Positions 54,870 to 63,816 of a stretch of 64,000 bases of DNA are shown here, piece after piece. The DNA lies in the NCBI RefSeq assembly GCF_014207855.1, contig NZ_JACHKZ010000016.1, forward strand, positions 1 to 64,000, in the 5' to 3' direction. The notes beneath the pieces are model-generated. The model did no database searches, was not told where the DNA came from, and saw only the letters and a program-made list of their open reading frames with translations. This DNA is from Comamonas odontotermitis (lineage in GTDB: Bacteria > Pseudomonadota > Gammaproteobacteria > Burkholderiales > Burkholderiaceae_C). Numbering within the stretch: position 1 is the first letter of the stretch; every line of letters begins with the position of its first letter. The position numbers and the translations under genes were made by a program.

Positions 54870-56641
54870 AAATTCTAGCAAGAGATATCCCGCCACGAAC
54901 CGCCTGGGCGTTGGAGCAAGCGGGTGTGCACCCACTGCTCGCCCGCCTGTTTGCCGCTCGCGGCGTACAGGCCGTCGCTGAGCTGGACGATGGTCTGACC
55001 CAATTGCTCTCGCCCGCTGACCTGCTTGGCGCACAGGATGCAGCCCGCCTGCTGGCCGACGCCATCGAACGGCAATCGCGCATCTGCGTGGTGGCCGATT
55101 ACGACTGCGACGGCGCCACCGCCTGCGCCGTGGCCCTGCGCGGGTTGCGCATGCTGGGCGCAGCCAACGTGCGCTACCTGGTGCCCGACCGCGTCGTCGA
55201 CGGCTATGGCCTCACCCCCGCAATTGCCGAGCGGGTGCACCAATTGGGCACCGATGTGCTGGTGACCGTGGACAACGGCATCGCCAGCGTGGATGGCGTG
55301 GCCCGCGCCAAGGCGCTGGGCCTCACGGTGATCGTGACCGACCACCACCTGCCTGCGGCCACCCTGCCCGCAGCGGACGCCATCGTCAACCCCAACCAGC
55401 CAGCCTGCGGATTTGCCAGCAAATCCATCGCGGGCGTCGGCGTGATGTTCTATGTGCTGATGGCCCTGCGCGCCGAGTTGCGCAGCCGTGGCGCTTTTGA
55501 AGACGCGAGCCCCCCCTCGGGAAGCAATGCCTCCCACACCTTGGCCAACGCTGCGGAGAAAAGGCCTCAGCCCCGGCTGGACACCCTGCTGCCCCTGGTG
55601 GCACTGGGCACGGTGGCCGATGTGGTCAAGCTCGATGCCAACAACCGCCGCCTGGTGGCCCAGGGCCTGCGCCGCATACGTGCTGGCCAGATGCCGCCGG
55701 GCCTGGGCGCCCTGTTCTCGGCCGCCAGTCGGCGCGCGGCAGTCGCCAGCACCTTTGACTTCGGCTTTGCCCTGGGCCCGCGCATCAATGCCGCAGGGCG
55801 CCTTGCCGACATGACGATCGGCATCGAGTGCCTGCTGACGGAAGACGCACTGCGCGCCGACGAACTGGCACGCCAGCTTGATGCCATCAACCGCGAGCGC
55901 CGCGATATCGAAAGCGGCATGCGCGAGCACGCCATGCTGCTGGCCGAAGAACTGTTTGAGGCAGGCGAGGAGCCGCCTCCCGCCGTCAGCGTATTCGACC
56001 CGGATTTTCACGAAGGCGTGGTGGGCATCGTGGCGTCGCGCATCAAGGACAAACTGCACCGCCCGACCTTCGTCTTTGCAGCCAGCAGTGCACCGGGCCA
56101 CGAGCATGAGCTCAAAGGCTCGGGCCGCTCGATCGCGGGCTTTCACCTGCGCGACGCGCTGGATCTGGTTGCCAAGCGCCACCCGGGCGTGCTGATCAAG
56201 TTTGGCGGCCACGCCATGGCCGCTGGCTGCACGATTGCCGAAGAACATTTTGAGGTGTTTGAGCGCGCCCTGGCCCAGGTAGCCCAGGAATGGTTGGACG
56301 AGCGCACGCTCACCCGCCAGCTGGAAACCGACGGCCCGCTGCCCGCGCAGTTCCGCCGCGCCGAAACCGTAGATGCCATCAACAGCCAGGTCTGGGGCCA
56401 GGGCTTTGCGCCGCCCACCTTCAGCGAAGAGGTCGAAGTGGTGAGCCAGCGGCTGGTGGGCGAAAAGCACCTGTCCCTCAAGCTGCGCCACCAGGGCGAG
56501 ATGGTGGATGGCATCTGGTTTGGCCATACCGAACCCCTGCCCGCCAAGGTGCTGCTCGCCTACCGCCTCGACATCAATGAATGGCAGGGCCAGCGCAAGC
56601 TGCAGTTTCTGGTGGAAGGTGCGCAATTGACCACGGGGTAG
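54866..56641 (+). CDS. recJ: Single-strand-specific 5'-3' DNA exonuclease RecJ
   Basis: This 591-residue RecJ acts in recombination and mismatch repair. The DHH phosphoesterase motifs are present: V-V-A-D-Y-D-C-D-G-A-T-A near residue 75, T-V-D-N-G-I-A-S, V-T-D-H-H-L-P-A and a DHHA1 domain with F-G-G-H-A-M-A-A-G-C. A segment of roughly 25 residues rich in Ser, Ala and Pro interrupts the region between R-S-R-G-A-F and L-L-P-L-V-A-L-G-T-V-A-D-V. It stays in frame. The start is coupled to rpfE by ATGA. Confidence 0.93.
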   Translation: MKILARDIPPRTAWALEQAGVHPLLARLFAARGVQAVAELDDGLTQLLSPADLLGAQDAARLLADAIERQSRICVVADYDCDGATACAVALRGLRMLGAANVRYLVPDRVVDGYGLTPAIAERVHQLGTDVLVTVDNGIASVDGVARAKALGLTVIVTDHHLPAATLPAADAIVNPNQPACGFASKSIAGVGVMFYVLMALRAELRSRGAFEDASPPSGSNASHTLANAAEKRPQPRLDTLLPLVALGTVADVVKLDANNRRLVAQGLRRIRAGQMPPGLGALFSAASRRAAVASTFDFGFALGPRINAAGRLADMTIGIECLLTEDALRADELARQLDAINRERRDIESGMREHAMLLAEELFEAGEEPPPAVSVFDPDFHEGVVGIVASRIKDKLHRPTFVFAASSAPGHEHELKGSGRSIAGFHLRDALDLVAKRHPGVLIKFGGHAMAAGCTIAEEHFEVFERALAQVAQEWLDERTLTRQLETDGPLPAQFRRAETVDAINSQVWGQGFAPPTFSEEVEVVSQRLVGEKHLSLKLRHQGEMVDGIWFGHTEPLPAKVLLAYRLDINEWQGQRKLQFLVEGAQLTTG

Positions 56642-56915
56642 AAAACCCTGTCTGCTGGCCCCTAATGGCCGCCTCCGGAGGCCAGGTGCGTGCAAACACG
56701 ATGGAAAGCTTGCAAAAGCCCAAACACCTGCGCGCTGCTATGACTCAACCACTTTGCTGCCATAGAGTGCTATAGTTTTTTTAAAATGCTGCATCGGCAT
56801 GGAAACGGGCCGATGCAGCTGCATTTTTTACCGATAAAAAATGTGATTGCTTATACCTAGCAAGCATCATGCGCTATTGATTTAATATCATCTGCGCACC
56901 ACACCACCATCATCC

Positions 56916-58172
56916 ATGAGCAATATTTCCGTAGCCGTACTGGGCGCCGGCATGGTCGGCGTTGCAGCGGCGCTGGCACTGCAGAAGAAGGGCTTCCAGG
57001 TCACCTTGCTGGACAGGCGTGCGCCCGGCGAGGAAACCTCTTATGGCAATGCGGGCGTGATTGCCCGCAGCTCGTTGATGCCGTTCAACAACCCCAGCCT
57101 GTTCGGCAACCTGCCCACCCTGCTGAAAAACCAGAGCGCCAGCTTTCGCTACCGCCCGCAGTTTCTGTTGCACAACGTGGGGTGGGCCACGAAGTTTCTG
57201 GCCAATGCCCGCGCCAGCGTGTTCCGCGAAACCACCACGGCACTCGACAGCCTCATCCGCCTGTCGATGTCCGAGCATGCCCAACTGCTGCGTGCAAGCG
57301 GGGCCGCGCACCGCATGCGCGACAACGGCTACCTCATGGCCTACCGGCAAGCGGCAGCCCTGGGGGGCGCAGCACTGGCCCGCGAGCGCATGGCGCATTT
57401 CGGCGTCTCGACCGAGGTGCTGGAGCGCGACCATATCCGCCAGCTGGAGCCCGCGCTGAACCCGATCTTTGAGCGCGCGCTCTGGATCAAGGACACCTGG
57501 TCGGTCGACAACCCGGGCGCTGTCGTCAAAGCCTATGCCGAACTATTCCGCAAGCAAGGCGGGCAGATTCTGCAGGCCCGCCTCAAGACGCTGGAGCCTC
57601 TGGCGGGCAGCCGCTGGCGCGTGGTGGGCGATGCCGGAGGTGCCGTGGAGGCCGACCGGGTCGTCGTCGCGCTGGGCCCCTGGAGCCGCAACTTCATGGC
57701 CACACTGGGCGTGCATGTGCCCATGGCCTATGAGCGCGGCTACCACATGCACTTTGCGCCGCCTGCGGCCTGCAACATCAGCCGCCCCATTTATGACACC
57801 GCCGGCGCCTACGTGATGACGCCCATGGAGCAGGGCTTGCGCGTGAGCAGCGGCGTGGAGTTGACCGACCTGGACGCCCCGCCCAATCCACTGCAGCTGG
57901 ATCTGGCAGAGGCCGCAGCCCGCCAGGCCATCGACATGGGCGAACGCCTGGAGCCCACGCCCTGGCTGGGCCGCCGCCCCACCCTGCCCGACAGCCGCCC
58001 CATCATCGGCGCCATGCCCGGCAAGCGCAATCTGTGGCTCGCCTTTGGTCACCAGCACATCGGCTTCAGCACCGGGCCCGGCACCGGCGCCATATTGGCA
58101 GCGCTGATGAATGGGGAGGCCCCGCCCGTGGATGCGGCACCCTTCCGGGCGGAGCGGTTTCTGAAAGCTTGA
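56916..58172 (+). CDS. FAD-dependent D-amino-acid dehydrogenase-like protein, copy 2
   Basis: This 418-residue DAO-family flavoprotein has the FAD motif G-A-G-M-V-G-V-A-A-A-L-A-L near residue 9 and the segment T-S-Y-G-N-A-G-V-I-A-R-S. The C terminus has W-L-G-R-R-P-T-L-P-D-S-R-P and F-G-H-Q-H-I-G-F. It is related to the copy at 37632 but clearly distinct. It converges on an amino-acid racemase gene, behind which lie an Lrp regulator and an amino-acid ABC transporter, so it probably oxidises the D-amino acid handled by that group. The substrate is unknown. Confidence 0.86.
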   Translation: MSNISVAVLGAGMVGVAAALALQKKGFQVTLLDRRAPGEETSYGNAGVIARSSLMPFNNPSLFGNLPTLLKNQSASFRYRPQFLLHNVGWATKFLANARASVFRETTTALDSLIRLSMSEHAQLLRASGAAHRMRDNGYLMAYRQAAALGGAALARERMAHFGVSTEVLERDHIRQLEPALNPIFERALWIKDTWSVDNPGAVVKAYAELFRKQGGQILQARLKTLEPLAGSRWRVVGDAGGAVEADRVVVALGPWSRNFMATLGVHVPMAYERGYHMHFAPPAACNISRPIYDTAGAYVMTPMEQGLRVSSGVELTDLDAPPNPLQLDLAEAAARQAIDMGERLEPTPWLGRRPTLPDSRPIIGAMPGKRNLWLAFGHQHIGFSTGPGTGAILAALMNGEAPPVDAAPFRAERFLKA

Positions 58173-58281
58173 TTTGCGTCATTACTCTAGAAACCGCGCC
58201 GACGGCGCAGCAAAGTGACACAGCAGCGCGGGCCTTGTCCCGCACACCAAGCCACTATCGAAAACAAAGAACAGGGCGTGT

Positions 58282-58971
58282 TCAGCGCAGTGCGTCCCAA
58301 CGCGCAGCCAGCAGGCTCACCACATCATGCACCGGCAGGCCCGTCGCCAGCGCTACGGCATCGCGGTAGACCGGCATGTTGGTGCATTCCAGAACCAGCG
58401 ATTGGAGCTGGGGATGCGCCTGTTGCAGTGCCACCGCGGCGGCAACCACATCGCGCCTGGCCTGGGCAATGTCCATCTCCGCCTCGTTCTGCAGAATGCG
58501 CGTGGCAAATTCGCTGCCGGGCGCCACGCCCTGCACGGGTACTCCCGCAGGCACACCCGCCGCCTCCAGGATACGCGGCGTGAGCGAGGCCGCAGCAATC
58601 GTCACAACGCCAGGCGCTGGCAGGTCTGCGCATTGCAGCAGGCTGGAGCTGACCACCGGCACCGACACGCTCTGCGCCAGCAGGCCCTGGTAAGCCGCCA
58701 GAAACCCGCAACTGGTGGAGATGAGTGCGGCACCTTCGGCCTCCAGCTGCCGGGCGGCATCGATAAATGGCTGCACAAAGTACGGATCGGCATCCTGCAC
58801 AATCTTGGCCGGCAACGCGCCTTCGACCTTCAGCATGCGCACCGGAATGCCCAGCTGTGCCCATGTCTGCGGGTTGCCAATGTCGCCAGGGGGCCGCGGA
58901 AAGCGCGTATCCAGCATCAGGATGCCGAGAAACGGCTTTGGCCGCCCGGCGCCAGTCTGGCTGGATTTCAT
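58282..58971 (-). CDS. Aspartate/glutamate racemase family protein
   Basis: This 229-residue protein of the Asp/Glu/hydantoin racemase superfamily has the two catalytic cysteines in S-T-S-C-G-F-L and L-E-C-T-N-M-P, in the usual halves. It starts with F-L-G-I-L-M-L-D-T-R-F-P-R-P-P-G-D-I-G-N, typical of a subgroup found beside amino-acid transporters. The ATG at 58971 shares bases with the Lrp stop (TGATG); the frame stays open upstream but that part overlaps Lrp. It probably interconverts L- and D-forms of an amino acid or a hydantoin. Confidence 0.85.
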   Translation of the reverse strand: MKSSQTGAGRPKPFLGILMLDTRFPRPPGDIGNPQTWAQLGIPVRMLKVEGALPAKIVQDADPYFVQPFIDAARQLEAEGAALISTSCGFLAAYQGLLAQSVSVPVVSSSLLQCADLPAPGVVTIAAASLTPRILEAAGVPAGVPVQGVAPGSEFATRILQNEAEMDIAQARRDVVAAAVALQQAHPQLQSLVLECTNMPVYRDAVALATGLPVHDVVSLLAARWDALR

Positions 58972-59444
58972 CAGCCGCCCAGATGGGGCATGGCGGGCAG
59001 CGCGCCACGGCGATCGATCTTGCGGCTGAGCACCACCGAGGTATAGGTCTGGCGGATGCCATCGATCAGGCCGATGCGATCCAGCAGCGCGTCGAGCTTT
59101 TCGTTGGAGTCGCAACGCAGAAAGATCATGTAGTCGTGCTGGCCCGAAACGGCCGAGACTTCTTCCACCTCGGGAATGCCTTCGAGCACCTGCATCACCG
59201 ACTGCGCCGTCTTGGGCATGACGGAAATGCCGCAATAGGCGCGCACGGCCGATTGCTCCAGCTTGCTGCCCAGGCGTACCCCGTAACCGGCAATGACGCC
59301 CTCTTTTTCAAGCCGTGCAATGCGGGCCACGACGGTGGTTCGCGCCAGGTTGAGCTTGCGGGCCAGCTTGGCCGTGGATTCACGGGCATCGGCCTGCAGC
59401 AGAGCAAGCAGCTTGCGGTCGATGTCGTCCAGTCGAAAATCCAT
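58971..59444 (-). CDS. Lrp/AsnC family transcriptional regulator
   Basis: This is a 157-residue regulator. The N-terminal helix-turn-helix starts L-D-D-I-D-R-K-L-L-A-L-L-Q-A-D-A-R and has L-A-R-K-L-N-L-A-R-T-T-V-V-A-R-I. The C-terminal RAM domain binds an amino acid (G-I-S-V-M-P-K-T-A, V-S-G-Q-H-D-Y-M-I-F-L). It is coupled to the racemase gene downstream and lies 16 bases behind the ABC transporter genes, so it probably controls them in response to the transported amino acid. Confidence 0.92.
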   Translation of the reverse strand: MDFRLDDIDRKLLALLQADARESTAKLARKLNLARTTVVARIARLEKEGVIAGYGVRLGSKLEQSAVRAYCGISVMPKTAQSVMQVLEGIPEVEEVSAVSGQHDYMIFLRCDSNEKLDALLDRIGLIDGIRQTYTSVVLSRKIDRRGALPAMPHLGG

Positions 59445-59460
59445 TCCTTGTTCCCTCTTC

Positions 59461-60234
59461 TTAAGCAGTGTGTCCGATGATACGGCCCAAAAAACTGCGC
59501 GTGGCTTCTTCGCGCGGATTATCGATCACCTGCGCTGGCGGCCCCTCCTCAACCACGACCCCATCGCGCATGAAGACGACCTTGTCGGCCACCTCACGCG
59601 CAAAGGCGATCTCGTGCGTCACGAGGATCATGGTCATGCCGTCTCTCGCCAGCGACTGGATGACCTGCAGCACTTCGCCCACCAGTTCCGGGTCCAGCGC
59701 CGAGGTGGCTTCGTCAAACAGCATCACCGAAGGCTGCATGGCAAGCGCACGGGCAATGGCCACCCGCTGCTTCTGGCCGCCCGAGAGCTGATCGGGCATC
59801 ATGTGCGCCCGCTCGGCCAGTCCCACCTTCTGCAGCAGGGCTGTGGCGCGGGCTTCGGCCTCGGCCTTGGGCAAGCGCAGTACGGTGATGGGCCCTTCCA
59901 TCACGTTTTTCAGTACGCTCATGTGCGGAAACAGGTTGAAGTGCTGAAACACCATGCCGGTGCGCGCACGAAAACCCGCCAGCATCCTGTCCTTGGGCAG
60001 TTGCGTGGCGCTGCCACTGAAAGCGAGCGACTGCGCATCCACGCGGATCTCGCCACCGTCTGGCACCGTCAGCAGATTGATGCAGCGCAGCAAGGTGGAT
60101 TTGCCCGAACCCGAAGGACCGATCAGCGCAACCACCTGACCGCGGTTCACTTCCAGGCAGATGTCCTTGAGCACTTCAAGCTTGCCGAAGGACTTTTTCA
60201 GGCCCTTGATACAAATGAGCGGTTGGTCCTGCAT
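59461..60234 (-). CDS. Polar amino-acid ABC transporter ATPase, GlnQ type
   Basis: This 257-residue ATPase has Walker [15 protein letters not shown], signature L-S-G-G-Q-K-Q-R-V-A and Walker B V-M-L-F-D-E-A-T-S-A-L-D-P, with the family's F-Q-H-F-N-L-F-P-H. It starts one base after the permease stop, so they are coupled. It is preceded by a single permease and a binding protein. Confidence 0.94.
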   Translation of the reverse strand: MQDQPLICIKGLKKSFGKLEVLKDICLEVNRGQVVALIGPSGSGKSTLLRCINLLTVPDGGEIRVDAQSLAFSGSATQLPKDRMLAGFRARTGMVFQHFNLFPHMSVLKNVMEGPITVLRLPKAEAEARATALLQKVGLAERAHMMPDQLSGGQKQRVAIARALAMQPSVMLFDEATSALDPELVGEVLQVIQSLARDGMTMILVTHEIAFAREVADKVVFMRDGVVVEEGPPAQVIDNPREEATRSFLGRIIGHTA

Positions 60235-60235
60235 C

Positions 60236-60904
60236 TCAGGCCTCCTTGGCAGTCAGGTTGCCGTGTTCCAGGCGTTTGGCCCACAGGGTAATCGGGAACA
60301 GGATCACGAAATATGCGATGGCGATGAAGGTGTAGACCTCCAGCGGGCGGTAGGTGTCGTGCGCAATCACCTGGCCCTGGTAGAGCAGATCCGGCACCGC
60401 CAGCACCATCAGCAGCGAGGTGTTCTTGAGCTGCAGGATGGATTGGTTGACGAGCGGCGGAATCATCTTGCGAAAAGCCTGCGGCAGCACGATGCGACGC
60501 ATCACCTGCCCGCGCGTCATGCCAATGGCCTGGCCCGCCTCGGTCTGCCCAATGTCCGTCGATATGATTCCGCCCCGGATGATTTCGGAATAGAAGGCCC
60601 CGCCATACAGCGACAGGCACAGCGCTGCCGCCACCGGCGCACTCATCTCGATGCCGGTGAGCACCGGCAGCGCATAGTAGAACCACACCAGCTGCACCAG
60701 CACCGGCGTGCAGCGGAACACCTCCACAAAGGCACGCAACGGCGCAGTGACCACCTTGTGGCGCGACAGCCGCCCCAGCCCCGCCACCAGCCCGACCGCC
60801 AGCCCACCCAGCACACAGATCACCGTGAACAGCAAGGTATAACCGATTCCACCCACCAGCAGGGTGCGGTACTTCCAGAGGAAGCCAAAGTCCCATTCGT
60901 ACAT
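60236..60904 (-). CDS. Polar amino-acid ABC transporter permease
   Basis: This 222-residue HisMQ-type permease has five membrane segments. E-V-F-R-C-T-P-V-L-V-Q-L and the coupling helix E-A-G-Q-A-I-G-M-T-R-G-Q-V-M-R-R-I-V-L-P-Q-A are typical. Only one permease is encoded in the cluster, so it should work as a homodimer. Confidence 0.92.
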   Translation of the reverse strand: MYEWDFGFLWKYRTLLVGGIGYTLLFTVICVLGGLAVGLVAGLGRLSRHKVVTAPLRAFVEVFRCTPVLVQLVWFYYALPVLTGIEMSAPVAAALCLSLYGGAFYSEIIRGGIISTDIGQTEAGQAIGMTRGQVMRRIVLPQAFRKMIPPLVNQSILQLKNTSLLMVLAVPDLLYQGQVIAHDTYRPLEVYTFIAIAYFVILFPITLWAKRLEHGNLTAKEA

Positions 60905-60928
60905 ATCTCAACCAACCTTGAACGCATA

Positions 60929-60961
60929 CACCCCGGAACGGCGCCATGCCATGCCGGGGTG
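60929..60961 (-). other. Intercistronic stem-loop between binding protein and permease
   Basis: The stem CACCCCGG / CCGGGGTG has a long loop of about 17 bases. It lies in the gap of 92 bases between the binding-protein stop and the permease start, with no run of T. Such structures protect the 3' end of the message and keep the binding protein more abundant than the permease. Confidence 0.55.
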
Positions 60962-60996
60962 CGTCACACAGGCCAGGGGCCCGTGCATGTACATAT

Positions 60997-61830
60997 TTAA
61001 AACTTCACTTCCTTGGGGAAAGCATCGGCCTTCACGCCAGCGAGCTTTTCCATGTTCTTGAGCACCACGGACTGGATCTCGCCCTTGCTGCGGGCCTCAT
61101 CCAGCCATTCGTTCACGGCGTTCTCGAAATCCTTGTTCGCTTCCTTGCGCAGACCCACATTGGTATTGGCGGTCTCCACGGGCGTTGGCACATACACCGT
61201 GCCCACGTCAGGACGCTTGGCAACCAGCGGCTGCGACAGCAGTACCACCAGCACCTGGCAATCGGAGCGGCCCGTCTGCACCGACATGGTGGCGGCGCCC
61301 GAGCTCTCCAGGCGCGAGATGCTGGCCTTGGGCAGCGCACGGGTGGCGAACTGGTCCTGGTTGGAGCCAATGTCCACGACGATCTTGGCCTCGGGCTTGT
61401 TCAATTGCTCCCAGGTCTTGACCGGCTCATGGCCCTTTTTGCACACGGCCGTGAAGGTATTGTTCAAGAGAGGCTTGGAGAAATTCACCACCTCCTGGCG
61501 CTGCGGAGTCGGCGCCAGGGCAAACATCAAGTCGATCTTGTTGGACTGCAGATCCAGCACGGAGTTGCCCCAGGTCGTCTCCACAAATTTCACCTGCACG
61601 CCGAGCTTCTTGGCCAGACTCTCGCCAAAATCCGGGCCAAAGCCTTCCCACTTTTGCGAAACCAGATCCTTGTTGAAATAGGGAATCGCCCCAGCCACGG
61701 TCCCCACACGCAGCTCCTTGGTGCGCTTGACGCGCTCCATGGTCGACTCCTGCGCCACAGCCGCGCCCGCCACTGCAACCCCAGCAATCGCCAGTGCAGC
61801 CACACCCATCCACTTTTTGACAGCAAACAT
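60997..61830 (-). CDS. Amino-acid ABC transporter periplasmic binding protein
   Basis: This 277-residue secreted protein of the SBP_bac_3 family has the signal peptide MFAVKKWMGVAALAIAGVAV, cleaved near A-V-A-Q-E-S. The mature part has L-R-V-G-T-V-A-G-A-I-P-Y-F, the usual first strand, and G-F-G-P-D-F-G-E-S-L-A-K-K-L-G. It is the first gene of the operon. The ligand could be a polar amino acid, possibly a D-form given the racemase and dehydrogenase nearby. Confidence 0.92.
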   Translation of the reverse strand: MFAVKKWMGVAALAIAGVAVAGAAVAQESTMERVKRTKELRVGTVAGAIPYFNKDLVSQKWEGFGPDFGESLAKKLGVQVKFVETTWGNSVLDLQSNKIDLMFALAPTPQRQEVVNFSKPLLNNTFTAVCKKGHEPVKTWEQLNKPEAKIVVDIGSNQDQFATRALPKASISRLESSGAATMSVQTGRSDCQVLVVLLSQPLVAKRPDVGTVYVPTPVETANTNVGLRKEANKDFENAVNEWLDEARSKGEIQSVVLKNMEKLAGVKADAFPKEVKF

Positions 61831-62064
61831 TCAGATTCCCCGGTCGCAGTGTTGCACCGCGTGATGTAAAAACCGACAGTGTATTCCTCTGAAAACCTTG
61901 GCAAAAAACACAAAACGTCGACATGTATCAATGTTTTCGTCAAACTGACGAAAAACTGACAAATTAGGGGTTAATACGGACTAAAGAGCGTTACCAAGGG
62001 GACAGCCCGCCGCGAATTCTGAAATCTGAAAGCGCCTGTCTGCTGGCAAGCCTACAATGCATTC

Positions 62065-62925
62065 GTGCCCTCTACCCTCAACGCAGACCTGCATTGCCAC
62101 TCCACATTCTCCGACGGAACCCTGACGCCGGCGCAATTGGTTGCGCGCGCCAGCGAACGCGGTGTGCAATTGTGGGCGCTGACCGACCATGACGAAATCA
62201 GCGGCCTGCCACAGGCGCGAGAGGCGGCAAACGATGCTGGTCTCGCCTTTTTGACGGGCGTGGAAATATCGGTCACCTTCATCGAGACCACCGTGCACAT
62301 TGTCGGCCTGGGGTTCGACGCGGACAATGCCGCGCTGCAGGAAGGACTGGCCCGCACACGAGGCGGGCGCGAACAGCGTGCGCGCGAGATGGCAGAGGGT
62401 CTTGCGCAGGCAGGTATTGCAGGAGCGTTCGAAGGCGCGTTGCGCTATGTGGGCAACCCCGATCTGATCTCGCGCACCCATTTTGCGCGCTTTCTGGTGG
62501 ATGCTAAGGTTTGCCGCGATACGAACGAAGTCTTTCGTAACTACCTAGTGGAAGGCAAACCCGGTTTTGTGCCGCACCGCTGGGCAAGGCTGCACGATGC
62601 CGTGCACTGGATTGTGGATGCCGGCGGCATGGCCGTGCTGGCCCATCCCGCGCGCTACCGGCTCAACGCCACCGAGGAATACGTGTTGTTTTCCGAGTTC
62701 AAGCAGCATGGCGGCCAGGGGGTAGAAGTGGTCACCGGAAGCCACTTTGCCCACGAATACGGCAGCTACGCCGACAAGGCACGCGAATTTGGCCTCTATG
62801 CCTCGCGCGGCTCGGACTTCCACAGCCCGGCAGAATCGAGCACCGACTTTGGAGCCCTCCCACCACTGCCCACCGGGGTGACGCCCGTTTGGGATGCGCT
62901 GCAAGCGCGAGTCATTCGCCCCTGA
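62065..62925 (+). CDS. PHP domain phosphatase, RNase AM/YciV-like
   Basis: This 286-residue PHP-fold metal enzyme has D-L-H-C-H-S-T-F-S-D-G-T-L, A-L-T-D-H-D-E-I-S-G-L, G-V-E-I-S, L-A-H-P-A-R-Y and G-S-D-F-H-S, which make up the metal centre. Relatives remove the 3' phosphate of 3',5'-bisphosphate nucleosides and trim 5S/23S rRNA ends. It starts with GTG. It lies upstream of the YciO-type gene in the same direction, a common pairing in proteobacteria. Confidence 0.9.
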   Translation: MPSTLNADLHCHSTFSDGTLTPAQLVARASERGVQLWALTDHDEISGLPQAREAANDAGLAFLTGVEISVTFIETTVHIVGLGFDADNAALQEGLARTRGGREQRAREMAEGLAQAGIAGAFEGALRYVGNPDLISRTHFARFLVDAKVCRDTNEVFRNYLVEGKPGFVPHRWARLHDAVHWIVDAGGMAVLAHPARYRLNATEEYVLFSEFKQHGGQGVEVVTGSHFAHEYGSYADKAREFGLYASRGSDFHSPAESSTDFGALPPLPTGVTPVWDALQARVIRP

Positions 62926-63007
62926 AATTCGGCTTTTGCGCCTACACGCCAACTGCTGAAAGCTATCAAAATAAGAGCAAAAACGATCACCCACCCGGAG
63001 TACCACC

Positions 63008-63643
63008 ATGGCCCAGTACTTTGAAGTTCACCCCGACAACCCGCAGCCGCGCCTGCTCAAGCAAGCTGCTGCCATGCTCAAGGACGGAGGCATTCTGGCC
63101 GTGCCCACCGATTCCAGCTATGCGTTTGTCTGCCAGCTGGACAACAAGCAGGTGGTAGACCGGCTGCGCCGCATCCGCCAGATCGACGAGAAGCGCATGC
63201 TCACACTGCTGTGCAGTGACCTCTCGCAACTGGCCAGCTACGCCATGGTGGACAACCACCAGTTCCGCATCCTCAAGCTTGGCACGCCAGGCCCCTACAC
63301 CTTCATCCTCGATGCCACCAAAGAGGTGCCGCGCCGCATCAGCCATCCATCCCGCAAGACCATTGGTCTGCGTGTGCCCGACCGCAAGGGCTTGCTGATG
63401 CTTTTGGAGCTGCACGGCGAACCCTTGCTCTCGACCACCTTGATTCCCCCTGGCGAGACCGAGCCCTTGAACGACCCGCAGGAAATCCGCGAGCGCTTTG
63501 AATCACAGATCGAGCTGGTCGTGGATGCGGGCCCGTGCCCGCTGGAGCCTACGACCATCGTGGATCTGACGCCCATGGGAACCGGTGGCGCACCGGTCGT
63601 GGTACGCGAAGGGCGAGGCCCGCTTGCGCAACTGGGGCTGTGA
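63008..63643 (+). CDS. Sua5/YciO/YrdC family protein, YciO type
   Basis: This 211-residue protein has the YrdC fold. V-P-T-D-S-S-Y-A-F near residue 37, K-R-M-L-T-L-L-C and P-G-P-Y-T-F-I-L-D-A-T-K-E-V-P are the ATP/threonine-binding motifs seen in YciO. The tRNA-modifying TsaC has K-R-P-x-x-x-P-L at the same place, so YciO is more likely than TsaC. The substrate of YciO is not firmly known. The start is supported by its position 82 bases after the PHP gene. Confidence 0.88.
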   Translation: MAQYFEVHPDNPQPRLLKQAAAMLKDGGILAVPTDSSYAFVCQLDNKQVVDRLRRIRQIDEKRMLTLLCSDLSQLASYAMVDNHQFRILKLGTPGPYTFILDATKEVPRRISHPSRKTIGLRVPDRKGLLMLLELHGEPLLSTTLIPPGETEPLNDPQEIRERFESQIELVVDAGPCPLEPTTIVDLTPMGTGGAPVVVREGRGPLAQLGL

Positions 63644-63816
63644 GATACTTTTACGAGCAATTGGCTGCCAACGTACAGCTGATGCGCGCAGGAACTTTTA
63701 TTTTGATAGCAATTCCTAAGGATATCGCCTGCAGAAAGCAGTTTTACAGCCCGATAGGCTAGACTGCTTTGGTTGCTGCGCTGCACCACAATTACCACCT
63801 TCATGACCATCGCCCT

